64,000 nucleotides of DNA from Tillandsia leiboldiana (GCA_029204045.2 CM055067.1:24254838-24318837), one strand, 5' to 3'; positions 11,271 to 23,156 are shown, counted from the stretch's first letter. The notes: generated from the letters alone by a model not told the origin. Numbers and translations: made by a program.

Positions 11271-12503
11271 GTCCATACAAGCATGCAAAAGTCCCGGGAA
11301 GATAGAAAGAATACAGATATCATCTTCTGACTTATGTTTTAGCATGATAACAATTCCTGGCATTCAATATAGCATGATATCCCAAGTCCCATAACCGTTC
11401 TCACATGAATAGCAAATATTAAACATATAAACCGCTACTCGCCCACAAATAACTATCCACCTACGCATGTCAATAAATATCCACAAGTGGTACCCACCAT
11501 CCAAGGTAAATTACATAGCCTCAATATTATAATCAAATCCACATGCAAGGTTATATGCTAACATAACAATCCACATGTCCAAACCCACATGCATAATCCC
11601 AACCACGAGTATTGATCAATCAATAAGTCCACCAAAAGAATCTCTCTAATATTCCTAGTGAGTATGTCAGAAATAGAGGGATATAGCAACCACCCACCTC
11701 GATCGCAAATCACGCGAAGCACAACCCAAGTACGCCCTCACTCCAGGTAAACACGGCACACTGCAAAGGTAACCCAAACGGCGTACAATTAATCCAAATA
11801 ATACACAATCTGCCGCTGTCATACAACCAGTCCCGAAAATGGCTAAATTTTACCTATGAGATGATCTCAGAAAAGTCCAGAAAAATAACCGTTGCGATCC
11901 TCGCGACGAGCCGATCGAAACGAGTACTTGCACGTCCAAAACTGATACCAGTAGGCCAAGATACAAAATAAACCTCGCGGCGTGCCCAAAACTTCCCACA
12001 ATCAAAATTCTGTAGCATTTAGTCCAGAAATGTGGGATTATCACCTTCACAGCATCCTCCAAAAATCCCAGAAAAATCACGACAATATTCCATACGACGC
12101 GTAGATGAAGATCAAGTACTTGCACTCCTCATTCCGATGCTCGTGGGCCGAGATATCCCACAAATACTCCAATGCTGTCCAAAACTCCGCCCCAGAAAAT
12201 GAGGTCACAAAATGATCCGAAAAGCTCAAGGAAACCTCGGAATGGAAAGAAACTATAAACACGGGAATCGTATCCCTACCAGTCATAGAAACACCGGCGC
12301 AAGAATCGCCCAAAAATTCCTTCGGGGTAGCCCGGGGGAGTCCGCGCACCGAAACGCGACGGGAAGGGCGGAGAAGAAGCGTCGATGTGCGACGCAAAAT
12401 CGAAAACGTCGATGTAGCAACCACCAAAAATCCTAGAACTCCATCAAAGGGTGGAGTGGAGGGAGATGAAGAACTTCCCTAAAGAAAGCCCCCAGAGAAA
12501 CAG
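11271..12503 (-). mobile_element. Family D LTR leader (left of C insertion)
   Basis: Reverse complement of sequence at about 59540-60400; for example 11470-11600 matches 60240-60380, and 11880-11960 matches the leader near 59880-59930. It ends in AACAG at 12499-12503, the left target duplication of element C, and continues at 28771 with the D promoter. So the LTR is one unit interrupted by 16.3 kb. Confidence 0.75.
12499..12503. repeat. Target-site duplication of element C, left copy
   Basis: AACAG directly precedes TGTCACGACC at 12504 and recurs at 28766-28770 right after the other end of C (…TTCACTACA). A perfect 5-bp duplication defines the element boundaries. Confidence 0.9.
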
Positions 12504-13201
12504 TGTCACGACCCGGGACCGCCTATTTGTACGGTTCGGGCACGCCAACAGACCCGCCAATCAGGCACGACCTCTCGCTACCCGAAAGGAACGGTAACAT
12601 CCATCTCGAATCAAAATAATGTGTATGATGAGATATAATATCAGAGTAAGATCACTACTAATTTAAAACTTTCATTCAATAACAAACAGTTAAAGCGGAA
12701 ATGAAAGCATGATAAGAATGAACCATAATGAACTTTATTACATTTTACATTTCTGAACTTGCAAATAAATTTATTACAATTCCTTTACATAAATTCCTCA
12801 CAATACATGGTTCACTCGAAACATAAAAGAAAGGTACCTCTGCTAGACCCTCTAGGTCTCTATGCTGCTGGGCTCTTGCCCCTGACGTATGCCTCGCCGT
12901 CTGCATCTGAACCGCCGCGATCGCTGCATCCATACCTGAACCTGTGGGGGGGGTGCACCCAAGGGGTGTGAGAACTCCTGACAGAGTTCCCAGTGGGTTC
13001 AACCACCGAGAAAAAGTGTCCTACACCACTTGGTCCAATGGAAGCAATAATAATAGTGCTAGGAAATTAAAATCCTCGATATCAAATGCAGCTATGCAAA
13101 ACAATATATCACTGTCTGTATATAATCATCGACCCAGCACTACTCTGAATAGTCATACTAGGCTGCTAAGCACCAACTCAGCCGCTATGCCGCTGCACAC
13201 A

Positions 13202-14521
13202 GGGTTAAACTAACCCGGCCACCTTGGCCACTCTAATTTCTCTTTATTCTTTAAGTTCTGGTGCTTTAGTTCAAGTTAACCCTCAGAAATTCTTATCCAA
13301 CGGGCCCGAGCCCGGTAGTCCTGCTACCATCAGATAAGATTTCTAAGGTTGCCGATAACACCCGTAAGTGTTACCCCGTCCTACGAAGTAAATGTGTTCT
13401 TCGGGCCACCAGCTATCGGAGAAGGGGCTGCCCTTTGCGTCCGATCCAAGTGCGCCCGGGGTGAGGGCAAGCCCTTTACATCCCACAGAACCACATTTCA
13501 ACCTTCGAAGGCACGCCCGTTTTATTATCTTTATAATTTAGTTGCTCCGTCCTACGGCTGAAGCGTCCCGAACGGGCCACGGCCCGGGAGAGGGATTAAC
13601 TGCCCGTACCTCCAACCTGGGCTGCTCCACCGAGGATCTTTATGTTCTCTTTCTTTTCTGTTCTTTTTACTTTAGTTCTTAGCCTCTTTGCTTTTGAACA
13701 CTTGCTTTTCTTTTCTTTCTCACTCGAGCCTTCAGCTCACATTGCCACTGGCAATTACTATCATTTTTTTCTTTGAGCATCTAGCTCTTTGCTTTCACTT
13801 TAAGCCTTCCGAAAGTACCTCGCCCGACGGGTCACTGCCCAGGGAGTCCTGCTCCACTTGACGAGCCTCAAATTCGAAGGCGCCATTTACATTCTCTTTA
13901 TCTTAAGCAATTTGTTTGTCTTGCTTATTAACCAATTTTAACTCTATCATGAGCAATTTGCTTGTCTTGCTTATTAACCACTTTTTCATCCCTTACCCTA
14001 GGTCTTGCCACACGGGTAACCAGAGTCTCCTGAACTCGTTCACATTTTACTCTCTTTGTTTAACTTAAATTGAAGTTAAAGTTATTGTCCATTTACCCGG
14101 ACACCCTATGACTCTCTCTAGGGTTGTATTTGTTTTGTTCTTTAACCCTGGGATCTTATCCCACTTTCCTGATTCCTTACTGAATCCTAGAGTTCACTTG
14201 ACTCTATTTTTTATTTCACTTTTAACTTAGAGTTACTCTGACTCTAATTCCTTGTCCGTGAGTTTAAACTCCTCTGGATCACTTTAGGTTCCCTTTACCT
14301 AAGTTCCATATTATACTCATCCTAGAGTTCCTTGACTCTATGTTGATCACTCTATCCAGTGTCCTTAGGTTATCACCTAAGACAATGCCACTCGTCCAAC
14401 CCTAGGATAATCTCCTAAGTTTTGATGTCACTCAGTGAACCCTGAAACTAGGTTTTCTCCTAGTCTTACTACCAACATGTTCACTTTCCTTATGTCACAT
14501 GATTCCTAGGGTTATACCCTA
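13202..14521. repeat. Chain of short perfect inverted repeats in C LTR leader
   Basis: Consecutive small hairpins with arms of 5-7 bases. Examples by arm: GGGTTA/TAACCC 13202-13216; TAACAC/GTGTTA 13356-13373; ATTGCCA/TGGCAAT 13741-13755; TTAACTT/AAGTTAA 14060-14079; TGGGAT/ATCCCA 14149-14163; TAGAGT/ACTCTA 14188-14206; TTAGAGT/ACTCTAA 14227-14247; GAGTTTAAACTC 14260-14271; TTAGGT/ACCTAA 14284-14302; TAGAGT/ACTCTA 14323-14340; CTTAGGT/ACCTAAG 14364-14381; ACTAGG/CCTAGT 14447-14464; TAGGGT/ACCCTA 14507-14521. The same chain is present in the other C LTRs. No coding capacity is seen. Confidence 0.8.
13285..13344. other. Predicted three-way-junction fold
   Basis: An outer stem pairs 13285-13297 with 13333-13344 (12 pairs, one bulged T). 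Inside it lie two 5-bp hairpins: CGGGC/GCCCG (13301-13314, loop CCGA) and GGTAG/CTACC (13314-13328, loop TCCTG), which overlap by one base at 13314. An identical copy lies at 20093-20152. Confidence 0.6.
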
Positions 14522-14915
14522 ACATGATCACAATCATCAATGGCTAATTACTTTCATGCATGCAGTTATTTTCATCTCATTTATAAAATAGTATCTACCT
14601 CTAAGCATGCATCTTTATCATATATCTTTGGCAACCAGCAGTTGCACTTTTCATCTGTGTCCTTTTACACATGCCCATTTAATCCTCTATCACTGGCAAC
14701 CAACAGTTGCACTTTCCATCTGTATCCATTTACACAGGCAATCATAATCATAATTACCTAACGCCTCTAACATGCTACTATCATGCTTCGAATCGAAAAG
14801 CAAAGGAACAAGGGGAGAGATCACCCAATTTCGGCAGAATTCCCCACCTTGTAGTGTCCCCAATTGCTTGTAGACACTTGCAATTGGTCTCTGCGCGGTT
14901 CCACTTGTTTCCTCG

Positions 14916-15575
14916 AGCTTGCACGCAAAACGGTGCACATCCCTCGAGTCCGCACGCAAAACGGTGCACGTCCTCCAAACCTGCACGCAAAACGGTGCAC
15001 GTTATTAAATTAATAACCCACACGTAAAGTGGTGCACGCCACTTTAACCGGCATGCAAAACCGTGCGCAACAACACGACCTGCACGCGAAACGGTGCACG
15101 TACCTCAAATCTGCACGCAAAACGGTGCACGTCTGACTGTAGGGTTGCACGCAAAACGGTGCACATCTTTTTCCTAGCCTGCACGAAAAACGATGCAAAC
15201 CATTAGATTCTACACGCAAAACGGCGCGCATTGGTCCAACCCGCACGCAAAACGGAGCACGTACCCCGTATTGGCACGCAAAACGGTGCACGCTCTATTG
15301 TAGGGTTGCACGCAAAACGATGCATACTTTTCCGACCCTGCACGTAAAACGAGACGTATTGTTAGAGTCTGCACGAAAAATGGTGCCCGTTAGTCCAACT
15401 TGCACGCAAAACGAAGCACGTACCTCGGGTGGCACGCAAAACGGTGCAAGTCCCTTATTCAATATTGCACGTAAAATGGTGCACGTTTTCCGAGCCTACG
15501 CCCAAAACCGCGCACAATCGTCGAATCCGCACGCAAAACGGAGCATGTCTCCCACGTGCGGCACGCAAAACGAGG
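14916..15575 (-). repeat. 31-bp-period array, core GCACGCAAAACGGTGCAC
   Basis: About 21 units, each with a conserved 18-base core and a 12-17-base variable linker. Five-unit blocks of about 156 bp repeat in turn: TGTAGGGTT-type linkers recur near 15135 and 15300. It lies 150-900 bp downstream of the TATA box on the minus strand, so it would be transcribed. The core has no stop codon in any frame, which explains long apparent ORFs here. Confidence 0.85.
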
Positions 15576-15910
15576 CGCGTCCAAAACGCCCGCGAGACTC
15601 GCGTAGTAAAATGGCACAGTAATGTTGGGTCCCTAACATGCACGTGGGCAAAGGGGTCAAATCCAAAATCCAAAAGGAAACCTTAACACTGTGCCAAAAA
15701 TACCGCAAAAACGACACGAGGGGCCTACCTCGACATCGTCGCGTCGTCCAACGCGTCCACTAGGCTCTTTGGAGCATCTTGCGCGCTCCACGGAGTCCAC
15801 GGCGCACTCGTGCGCCCTCGAAAACCCCAGGCGAAATCGCCCGGTTCCCCTCCCCGTGCGCTCGGGTGAAGCCAAAAGGGGAGAAAGGAGGAAAAATGAG
15901 CCATTTCGGG

Positions 15911-15920
15911 CCCATATAGG
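15911..15920 (-). promoter_or_regulatory. TATA-like box of C 3' LTR
   Basis: CCCATATAGG on the plus strand reads CCTATATGGG on the minus strand. It lies about 25 bp downstream (minus sense) of the palindrome TTTCGGGCGCCCGAAA at 15946-15961. The plus-strand C copy has CTATAAAGG at the same place (61875-61883). Confidence 0.65.
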
Positions 15921-16045
15921 CCAATTTCGGACTTTCGGGCGCACTTTTCGGGCGCCCGAAATGTTTCGGGCGGCTACAGTAACCAGCCCGCCTCCGGTCC
16001 ACGCGCCCATGCCGCGCCAGCGTGGCTCCACATCACACACGGCGG

Positions 16046-16305
16046 CCAACCAAGAGGCGACACGTGTACAAAGACCCGTGCACCGCGACCACCGAACAGC
16101 GACGGCCAATCAGGAGGCGACACGTGGACCGCACCGACGCCTGTGGTGGTTGCGTCTTGTCCCGTCAGCGCGTCACATCGCGCTGACCGTCCAATGGGGG
16201 GCTGACACGTGGCCACCCCCGCTGACACCGCGCCAGGCCGCCGCGCCTTCCCCGCGCACGCCCACGCTCCCTCGGTCAGACCGACCAATGAGGAGACGCC
16301 ACGTG
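16046..16305. promoter_or_regulatory. Four CCAAY-N10-CACGTG modules in C 3' LTR U3
   Basis: Modules at 16046-16066 (CCAAC), 16106-16126, 16191-16211 and 16285-16305 (CCAAT). The 10-base gap is exact in each although the gap bases and the 40-75 bp linkers between modules differ. Confidence 0.8.
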
Positions 16306-16362
16306 GCGGTCCTCACCCACCACGCGCGCCTCGGGCCGCGCGCCACAGCGCTTCCCGCGCGC

Positions 16363-16510
16363 TGCCACTCCTCGGGATTCGTGCCAACTGCATCGGGATC
16401 TGTGCCACTGCATCGGGATCCGTGCCAACTGCATCGGGATCCGTGCCAACTGCATCGGGATCCGTGCCACTGCCTCGGGATCCGTGCCACTGCATCGGGA
16501 TCCGGGCTGC
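16363..16510. repeat. 20/21-bp U3 minisatellite of C 3' LTR
   Basis: About seven units of CATCGGGATCCGTGCCA followed by CTG or ACTG. The interrupted 5' LTR has about eight (28001-28152) and the plus-strand C LTR more, in inverse orientation (61235-61420). Copy number differs between the LTRs of one element. Confidence 0.85.
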
Positions 16511-17117
16511 TACAGTAACATTCGGGCGCACCCCTTCCGGACCGGGCTGCTACAGTAACCGGTTCACTACAGTGCCCGAACCCGGTTCACTGCAGCCCGA
16601 AAACCGGGTGTGCTACAGTAACTTTCGGGCGCCCGGAACCCACTTTCGGGCGCCCGAAACTTGGGCCAAAGCCCAGTTTCGCCCGTTTTCGTCCGTCCTT
16701 GCCCGTTTCTCGCCCGTTTACGCTCAAATTTGACAGGCAGCCATGGTTTAACTTAATTTACCTCATGGTACTTAAACTTTTCAGTTTGGACTACCTCCGG
16801 GTCACCAAAAGTCCCACTGTATTCGAGTTCGCTGGCGGAGCCCGTTCTCACTATCCGGGTGTCCGATCAACGCGAAACTTTTACCGTGGCCTTAAAACAT
16901 CTTTACGGAGCTCCCGTAATTTTCTAGGAATTTTCCGAGACTGTGAATTTTCCACAAATAATCTGGGCCCACTTTCTCACATAAGATTCTAGATATCTTA
17001 TTTTAATCCCGATTTGGGCCCAATTCATTTCTAGGTCATTCTTCACCTCAATAAACAATAGTATTTCATACTATTTTTATTTCCATTTATTTATATTCCA
17101 AATTTCGGTTCACTACA

Positions 17118-19311
17118 TTCTACCCCCCTTAAAATAAGTTTCGTCCTCGAAACTTGAATCACATCTCGACTTCTACTTAATCGAGAGGGAGGAATCTTGT
17201 CCCACTTCTGGGCTCACTGTATGTCGTTATTGGGCCCCAAATTGCCCGCTCGCCGAACCACACGAGCAACTCATCCATGAATCCCTATCTCAACTTAGGG
17301 ACAAACTCAGACCTAGTGTCTGGCCACTTTCACCAAGTAGGCGTGAGACACATTTGAGCACTTGCTCTCTCAATTGCCACAGCGGCCGAAGTCTCATCTT
17401 GCGAAATCTTTACTTTAATTCCGCGGTCATTTTACCTTTCACAAGGAGGTTGCATCTGCAACTAACTGCATTTGCCGCATTTTTCGGTTACTCCGCTGCC
17501 TAATGTGGAGTGCAAAGGCCAATCCACAAGTCCTCAGCTATCTCACAAGCTGCTAGCGCTCTAAGTCCACGGGTTTTCAGCTAACCCGATATCTCGGACT
17601 ACTAACAGGTTCACAGACCACGGTCCAATAGGGCCTATAGCCCAACGCTAGTCCCACACTGTGCAATAGCTCTCGGTAGCACGCAGATCCAAACGTCATA
17701 CGGGTAGATCCACACTTAGGATTACTACCCCAATACTCCCACTAGGAGCCACAGTACCTCAATCACCACTAGCTCTACGGCCTGGTCATACCCCACTCTC
17801 AGTGTACTAATAGCCTCAAGGCTTACACGTGGCATTCCACGTTCCCGGGTCATCGCTCGGGCTACCGTCCCGACCAAATCTCTATCATGCCCCGCCATCA
17901 GGTCTCGGGCCGCTGTCTCACACAGCCGACTGCGCCTGCCCACTGGGCTACAGGCCCGCAGTCCACAAACATGGTCCAGGCACGGGTCGTCCCAAGCGAA
18001 CCCGATAATCGTCGCCACGCGACCACTATGCTCACTGAGCAAAACCAACTAATAAGTCGTCAACCCACGACCCAAACTCTCTATCAACTCTGGCCACACT
18101 GGGCAAAGGCTAATGTGCCACCTAATCAGCTCTCTCTGGCTAAATGGTACCTGTGCTCCATGAGCACCCAAACAGTTGGGCGTCCAGCGCCCCCAACGCT
18201 AACTCGCGAAAACCCAGTGCTAAGCGACTTTCTTAAACACACCACGGCTCTCGTGCAACTCTCCCAACTAGGTCGAGGCACCACGCTAACTGTTTCACCA
18301 ACTCTGGTGATTGACTCGCAAACCCTGTGGTGGCAACCCTTGCCATTATGCTGATCCCTCAGACCGGCGCCATAAAACTCCCGCTCACTTGCGAGGTTTT
18401 CGAATCTCGAAACCTATCCTGGGTCTTACCAGCCCCACCATGCGGCACTCAGCCATGAAGACATGCCACACAGTTACTACCGTCATCAGGGCAAACTTTC
18501 GCCACTGGGCCCGTAATTCTTTCTTGCCTTAACCTTTAGGACACCGCAACTTGGCTCTCGCAACAAAGCGATCACCAGCATTTCATGAGTCGGTCTCTCA
18601 CTGGACCTCATCAACTACATTTTGCCGGCAAACCAGCTGACGCAAGCTTACGGCATCTTTCACAGAAGGTGCAGGGTGCGCCGACAAAGGTTCAGCGGCC
18701 ACCTGCAACACTCTCTGCTGTTGCCTCTTAGCTTGATCTATCTCCCTTTTTTTTTTTTTTTTTTTGGGATAAAGTCACTTGCCTATCTAGGCGTCGTAAT
18801 CCGCTTTCCTGCCGGCGGGAAGCCTCCGCTTATCGGCAAGAAGCATCGGTCTGTTGCTGGACCACATCAACAAGTGCAGTCACCTGCTATCGCAGCTCGT
18901 ATACGTCGTTTGACCCCGAGCCTTCTCGTGACTCGAGTCACAACAGGTGCGTCACCTTATGTGGTGTCATCACTGATATGCACACCACAACGAAACAACT
19001 AGCCCAAACTTAGCCATTTGAGCAACGCGTAGTCCGTATACCGACAAAAAGGCTCGTCGACTCAATCATGCGAAAGTATGGGAGGGTACTCCTTTTCATC
19101 TCCAACATTACGTTGTCGGCCGCCCAACGTAATATCCGAAGAATGAAAGCTCGTCGCCCTCGATCAGTCCCAACATCCTTTTTGGGAACAACAATAACCA
19201 ATCAACTACTTTCGCCCAGTAATTCACGCACTCTCTCGTGCTAATCCCTAGGGTCTCCCTAAGGTTGCTAACCACCTAGGACTGTTCCTAGGCTCTGATA
19301 CCACTCTTATC
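17118..19311 (-). other. Interior of element C, no intact gene
   Basis: At the left, the minus-strand polypurine tract (TTAAGGGGGGTAGAA, 17118-17132) is preceded by TTTCGAGGACGAAAC, a Gypsy 3'-end signature. At the right is the primer site. Between them no gag, RT or integrase motif could be recognised on either strand; a 19-T run occurs at 18747-18765. At 2.2 kb the interior is far too short for a complete Gypsy pol. The remaining short ORFs (for example 17887-18354 plus, 19010-19201 minus) show no family motif. Confidence 0.7.
19287..19303 (-). promoter_or_regulatory. Primer-binding site of element C
   Basis: The minus strand reads TGGTATCAGAGCCTAGG, complementary to the 3' end of initiator Met-tRNA, eight bases inside the 5' LTR end at 19312. 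Confidence 0.9.
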
Positions 19312-21723
19312 TGTCACGACCCGGGACCGCCTATTTGTACGGTTCGGGCACGCCAACAGACCCGCCAATCGGGCACGGCCTCTCGCTACCCGAAAGGAAC
19401 GGTAACATCCATCTCGAATCAAAACAATGTGTATGATGAGATATAATATCAGAGTAAGATCACTACTAATTTAAAACTTTCATTCAATAACAAACAATTA
19501 AAGCGGAAATGAAAGCATGATAAGAATGAACCATAATGAACTTTATTACATTTTACATTTCTGAACTTGCAAATAAATTTATTACAATTCCTTTACATAA
19601 ATTCCTCACAATACATGGTTCACTCGAAACATAAAAGAAAGGTACCTCTGCTAGACCCTCTAGGTCTCTATGCTGCTGGGCTCTTGCCCCTGACGTATGC
19701 CTCGCCGTCTGCATCTGAACCGCCGCGATCGCTGCATCCATACCTGAACCTGTGGGGGGGGTGCACCCAAGGGGTGTGAGAACTCCTGACAGAGTTCCCA
19801 GTGGGTTCAACCACCGAGAAAAAGTGTCCTACACCACTTGGTCCAATGGAAGCAATAATAATAGTGCTAGGAAATTAAAATCCTCGATATCAAATGCAGC
19901 TATGCAAAACAATATATCACTGTCTGTATATAATCATTGACCCAGCACTACTCTGTCTAGTCATACTAGGCTGCTAAGCACCAACTCGGCCGCTATGCCG
20001 CTGCACACAGGGTTAAACTAACCCGGCCACCTTGGCCACTCTAATTTCTCTTTATTCTTTAAGTTATGGTGCTTTAGTTCAAGTTAACCCTCAGAAATTC
20101 TTATCCAACGGGCCCGAGCCCGGTAGTCCTGCTACCATCAGATAAGATTTCTAAGGTTGCCGATAACACCCGTAAGTGTTACCCCGTCCTACGAAGTAAA
20201 TGTGTTCTTCGGGCCACCAGCTATCGGAGAGGGGGCTGCCCTTTGCGTCCGATCCAAGTGCGCCCGGGGTGAGGGCAAGCCCTTTACATCCCACAGAACC
20301 ACATTTCAACCTTCGAAGGCACGCCCGTTTTATTATCTTTATAATTTAGTTGCTCCGTCCTACGGCTGAAGCGTCCCGAACGGGCCACGGCCCGGGAGAG
20401 GGATTAACTGCCCGTACCTCCAACCTGGGCTGCTCCACCGAGGATCTTTATGTTCTCTTTCTTTTCTGTTCTTTTTACTTTAGTTCTTAGCCTCTTTGCT
20501 TTTGAACACTTGCTTTTCTTTTCTTTCTCACTCGAGCCTTCAGCTCACATTGCCACTGGCAATTACTATCATTTTTTCCTTTGAGCATCTAGCTCTTTGC
20601 TTTCACTTTAAGCCTTCCGAAAGTACCTCGCCCGACGGGTCACTGCCCAGGGAGTCCTGCTCCACTTGACGAGTCTCAAATTCGAAGGCGCCATTTACAT
20701 TCTCTTTATCTTAAGCAATTTGTTTGTCTTGCTTATTAACCAATTTTAACTCTATCATAAGCAATTTGCTTGTCTTGCTTATTAACCACTTTTTCATCCC
20801 TTACCCTAGGTCTTGCCACACGGGTAACCAGAGTCTCCTGAACTCGTTCACATTTTACTCTCTTTGTTTAACTTAAATTGAAGTTAAAGTTATTGTCCAT
20901 TTACCCGGACACCCTATGACTCTCTCTAGGGTTGTATTTGTTTTGTTCTTTAACCCTGGGATCTTATCCCACTTTCCTGATTCCTTACTGAATCCTAGAG
21001 TTCACTTGACTCTATTTTTGATTTCACTTTTAACTTAGAGTTACTCTGACTCTAATTCTTTGTCCGTGAGTTTAAACTCCTCTGGATCACTTTAGGTTCC
21101 CTTTACCTAAGTTCCATATTATACTCATCCTAGAGTTCCTTGACTCTATGTTGATCACTCTATCCAGTGTCCTTAGGTTATCACCTAAGACAATGCCACT
21201 CGTCCAACCCTAGGATAATCTCCTAAGTTTTGATGTCACTCAGTGAACCCTGAAACTAGGTTTTCTCCTAGTCTTACTACCAACATGTTCACTTTCCTTA
21301 TGTCACATGATTCCTAGGGTTATACCCTAACATGATCACAATCATCAATGGCTAATTACTTTCATGCATGCAGTTATTTTCATCTCATTTATAAAATAGT
21401 ATCTACCTCTAAGCATGCATCTTTATCATATATCTTTGGCAACCAGCAGTTGCACTTTTCATCTGTGTCCTTTTACACATGCCCATTTAATCCTCTATCA
21501 CTGGCGACCAACAGTTGCACTTTCCGTCTGTATCCATTTACACAGGCAATCATAATCATAATTACCTAACGCCTCTAACATGCTACTATCATGCTTCGAA
21601 TCGAAAAGCAAAGGAACAAGGGGAGAGATCACCCAATTTCGGCAGAATTCCCCACCTTGTAGTGTCCCCAATTGCTTGTAGACACTTGTAATTGGTCTCC
21701 GCGCGGTTCCACTTGTTTCCTCG

Positions 21724-22386
21724 AGCTTGCACGCAAAACGGTGCACATCCCTCGAGTCCGCACGCAAAACGGTGCACGTCCTCCGAACCTGCACGCAAAA
21801 CGGTGCACGTTATTAAATTAATAACCCACACGTAAAGTGGTGCACGCCACTTTAACCGGCACGCAAAACCGTGCGCGACAACACGACCTGCACGCGAAAC
21901 GGTGCACGTACCTCAAATCTGCACGCAAAACGGTGCACGTCTGACTGTAGGGTTGCACGCAAAACGGTGCACATCTTTTTCCTAGCCTGCACGAAAAATG
22001 ATGCAAACCATTAGATTCTACACGCAAAACGGCGCGCATTGGTCCAACCCCTACGCAAAACAGAGCACGTACCCAGTATTGGCACGCAAAACGGTGCACG
22101 CTCCATTGTAGGGTTGCACGCAAAACGATGCATACTTTTCTGACACTGCATGTAAAACGAGACGTATTGTTAGAGTCTGCACGAAAAATGGTGCCCGTTA
22201 GTCCAACTTGCACGCAAAACGGAGCACGTACCTCGGGTGGCACGCAAAACGGTGCAAGTCCCTTATTCAACGTTGCACGTAAAACGGTGCACGTTTTCCG
22301 AGCCTGCGCCCAAAACCGCGCACAATCGTCGAATCCGCACGCAAAACGGAGCATGTCTCCCACGTGCGGCACGCAAAACGAGGCGC
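21724..22386 (-). repeat. 31-bp-period array, second C LTR
   Basis: Same architecture as 14916-15575, with scattered substitutions in cores and linkers. One 248-codon frame (21818-22564, minus) crosses it only because the core lacks stop codons. Confidence 0.85.
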
Positions 22387-22853
22387 GTCCAAAATGCCCG
22401 CGAGACTCGCGTAGTGAAACTGCACAGTAATGTTGGGTCCCTAACATGCACGTGGGCAAAGGGGTCAAATCCAAAATCCAAAAGGAAACCTTAACACTGT
22501 GCCAAAAATACCGCAAAAACGACACGAGGGGCCTACCTCGACATCGTCGCGTCGTCCAATGCATCCACTAGGCTCTTTGGAGCATCTTGCGCGCTCCACG
22601 GAGTCCACGGCGCACTCGTGCGCCCTCGAAAACCCCAGGCGAAATCGCCCGGTTCCCCTCCCCGTGCGCTCGGGTGAAGCCAAAAGGGGAGAAAGGAGGA
22701 AAAATGAGCCATTTCGGGCCCATATAGGCCAATTTCGGACTTTCGGGCGCACTTTTCGGGCGCCCGAAATGTTTCGGGCGGCTACAGTAACCAGCCCGCC
22801 TCCGGTCCACGCGCCCATGCCGCGCCAGCGTGGCTCCACGTCACACACGGCGG

Positions 22854-23113
22854 CCAACCAAGAGGCGACACGTGTACAAAGACCCGTGCACCGCGACCAC
22901 CGAACAGCGACGGCCAATCAGGAGGCGACACGTGGACCGCACCGACGCCTGTGGTGGTTGCGTCTTGTCCCGTCAGCGCGTCACATCGCGCTGACCGTCC
23001 AATGGGGGGCCGACACGTGGCCACCCTCGCTGACACCGCGCCAGGCCGCCGCGCCTTCCCCGCGCACGCCCACGCTCCCTCAGTCAGACCGACCAATGAG
23101 GAGACGCCACGTG
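22854..23113. promoter_or_regulatory. Four CCAAY-N10-CACGTG modules in C 5' LTR
   Basis: Modules at 22854-22874 (CCAAC), 22914-22934, 22999-23019 and 23093-23113, the counterparts of those at 16046-16305. Confidence 0.8.
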
Positions 23114-23156
23114 GCGGTCCTCACCCACCACGCGTGCCTCGGGCCGCGCGCCCACG

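Larger units (their letters stand above)
12504..17117 (-). repeat. 3' LTR of element C
   Basis: 4614 bp. On the minus strand: U3 from 17117 to about 15925 with GC-rich palindromes, a 20-bp repeat cluster and CCAAT/G-box modules; TATA at about 15914-15919; then a leader of over 3 kb containing a putative splice donor, the 31-bp-period array and the hairpin chain. The second copy is 19312-28765 (interrupted) and a third starts at 60616. Confidence 0.92.
19312..23150 (-). repeat. 5' LTR of element C, first part
   Basis: Near-identical to 12504-16350. It contains the second copies of the hairpin chain (about 20010-21329), the 31-bp array (21724-22386), the palindrome (22754-22769) and the TATA-like CATATAGG (22721-22728). 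It breaks off at GGGCCGCGCG (23150), where element B is inserted, and resumes at 27966. Confidence 0.92.

Noticed and set aside
14916..15575. CRISPR-like appearance of constant core plus variable linker
   Set aside because: Cores are degenerate, linkers vary in length and recur in blocks, no cas genes exist, and the array lies within a plant LTR present in several copies.
17887..18354. 155-codon plus-strand ORF in the C interior
   Set aside because: Opposite to the element's own strand and without any gag, pol or host motif.
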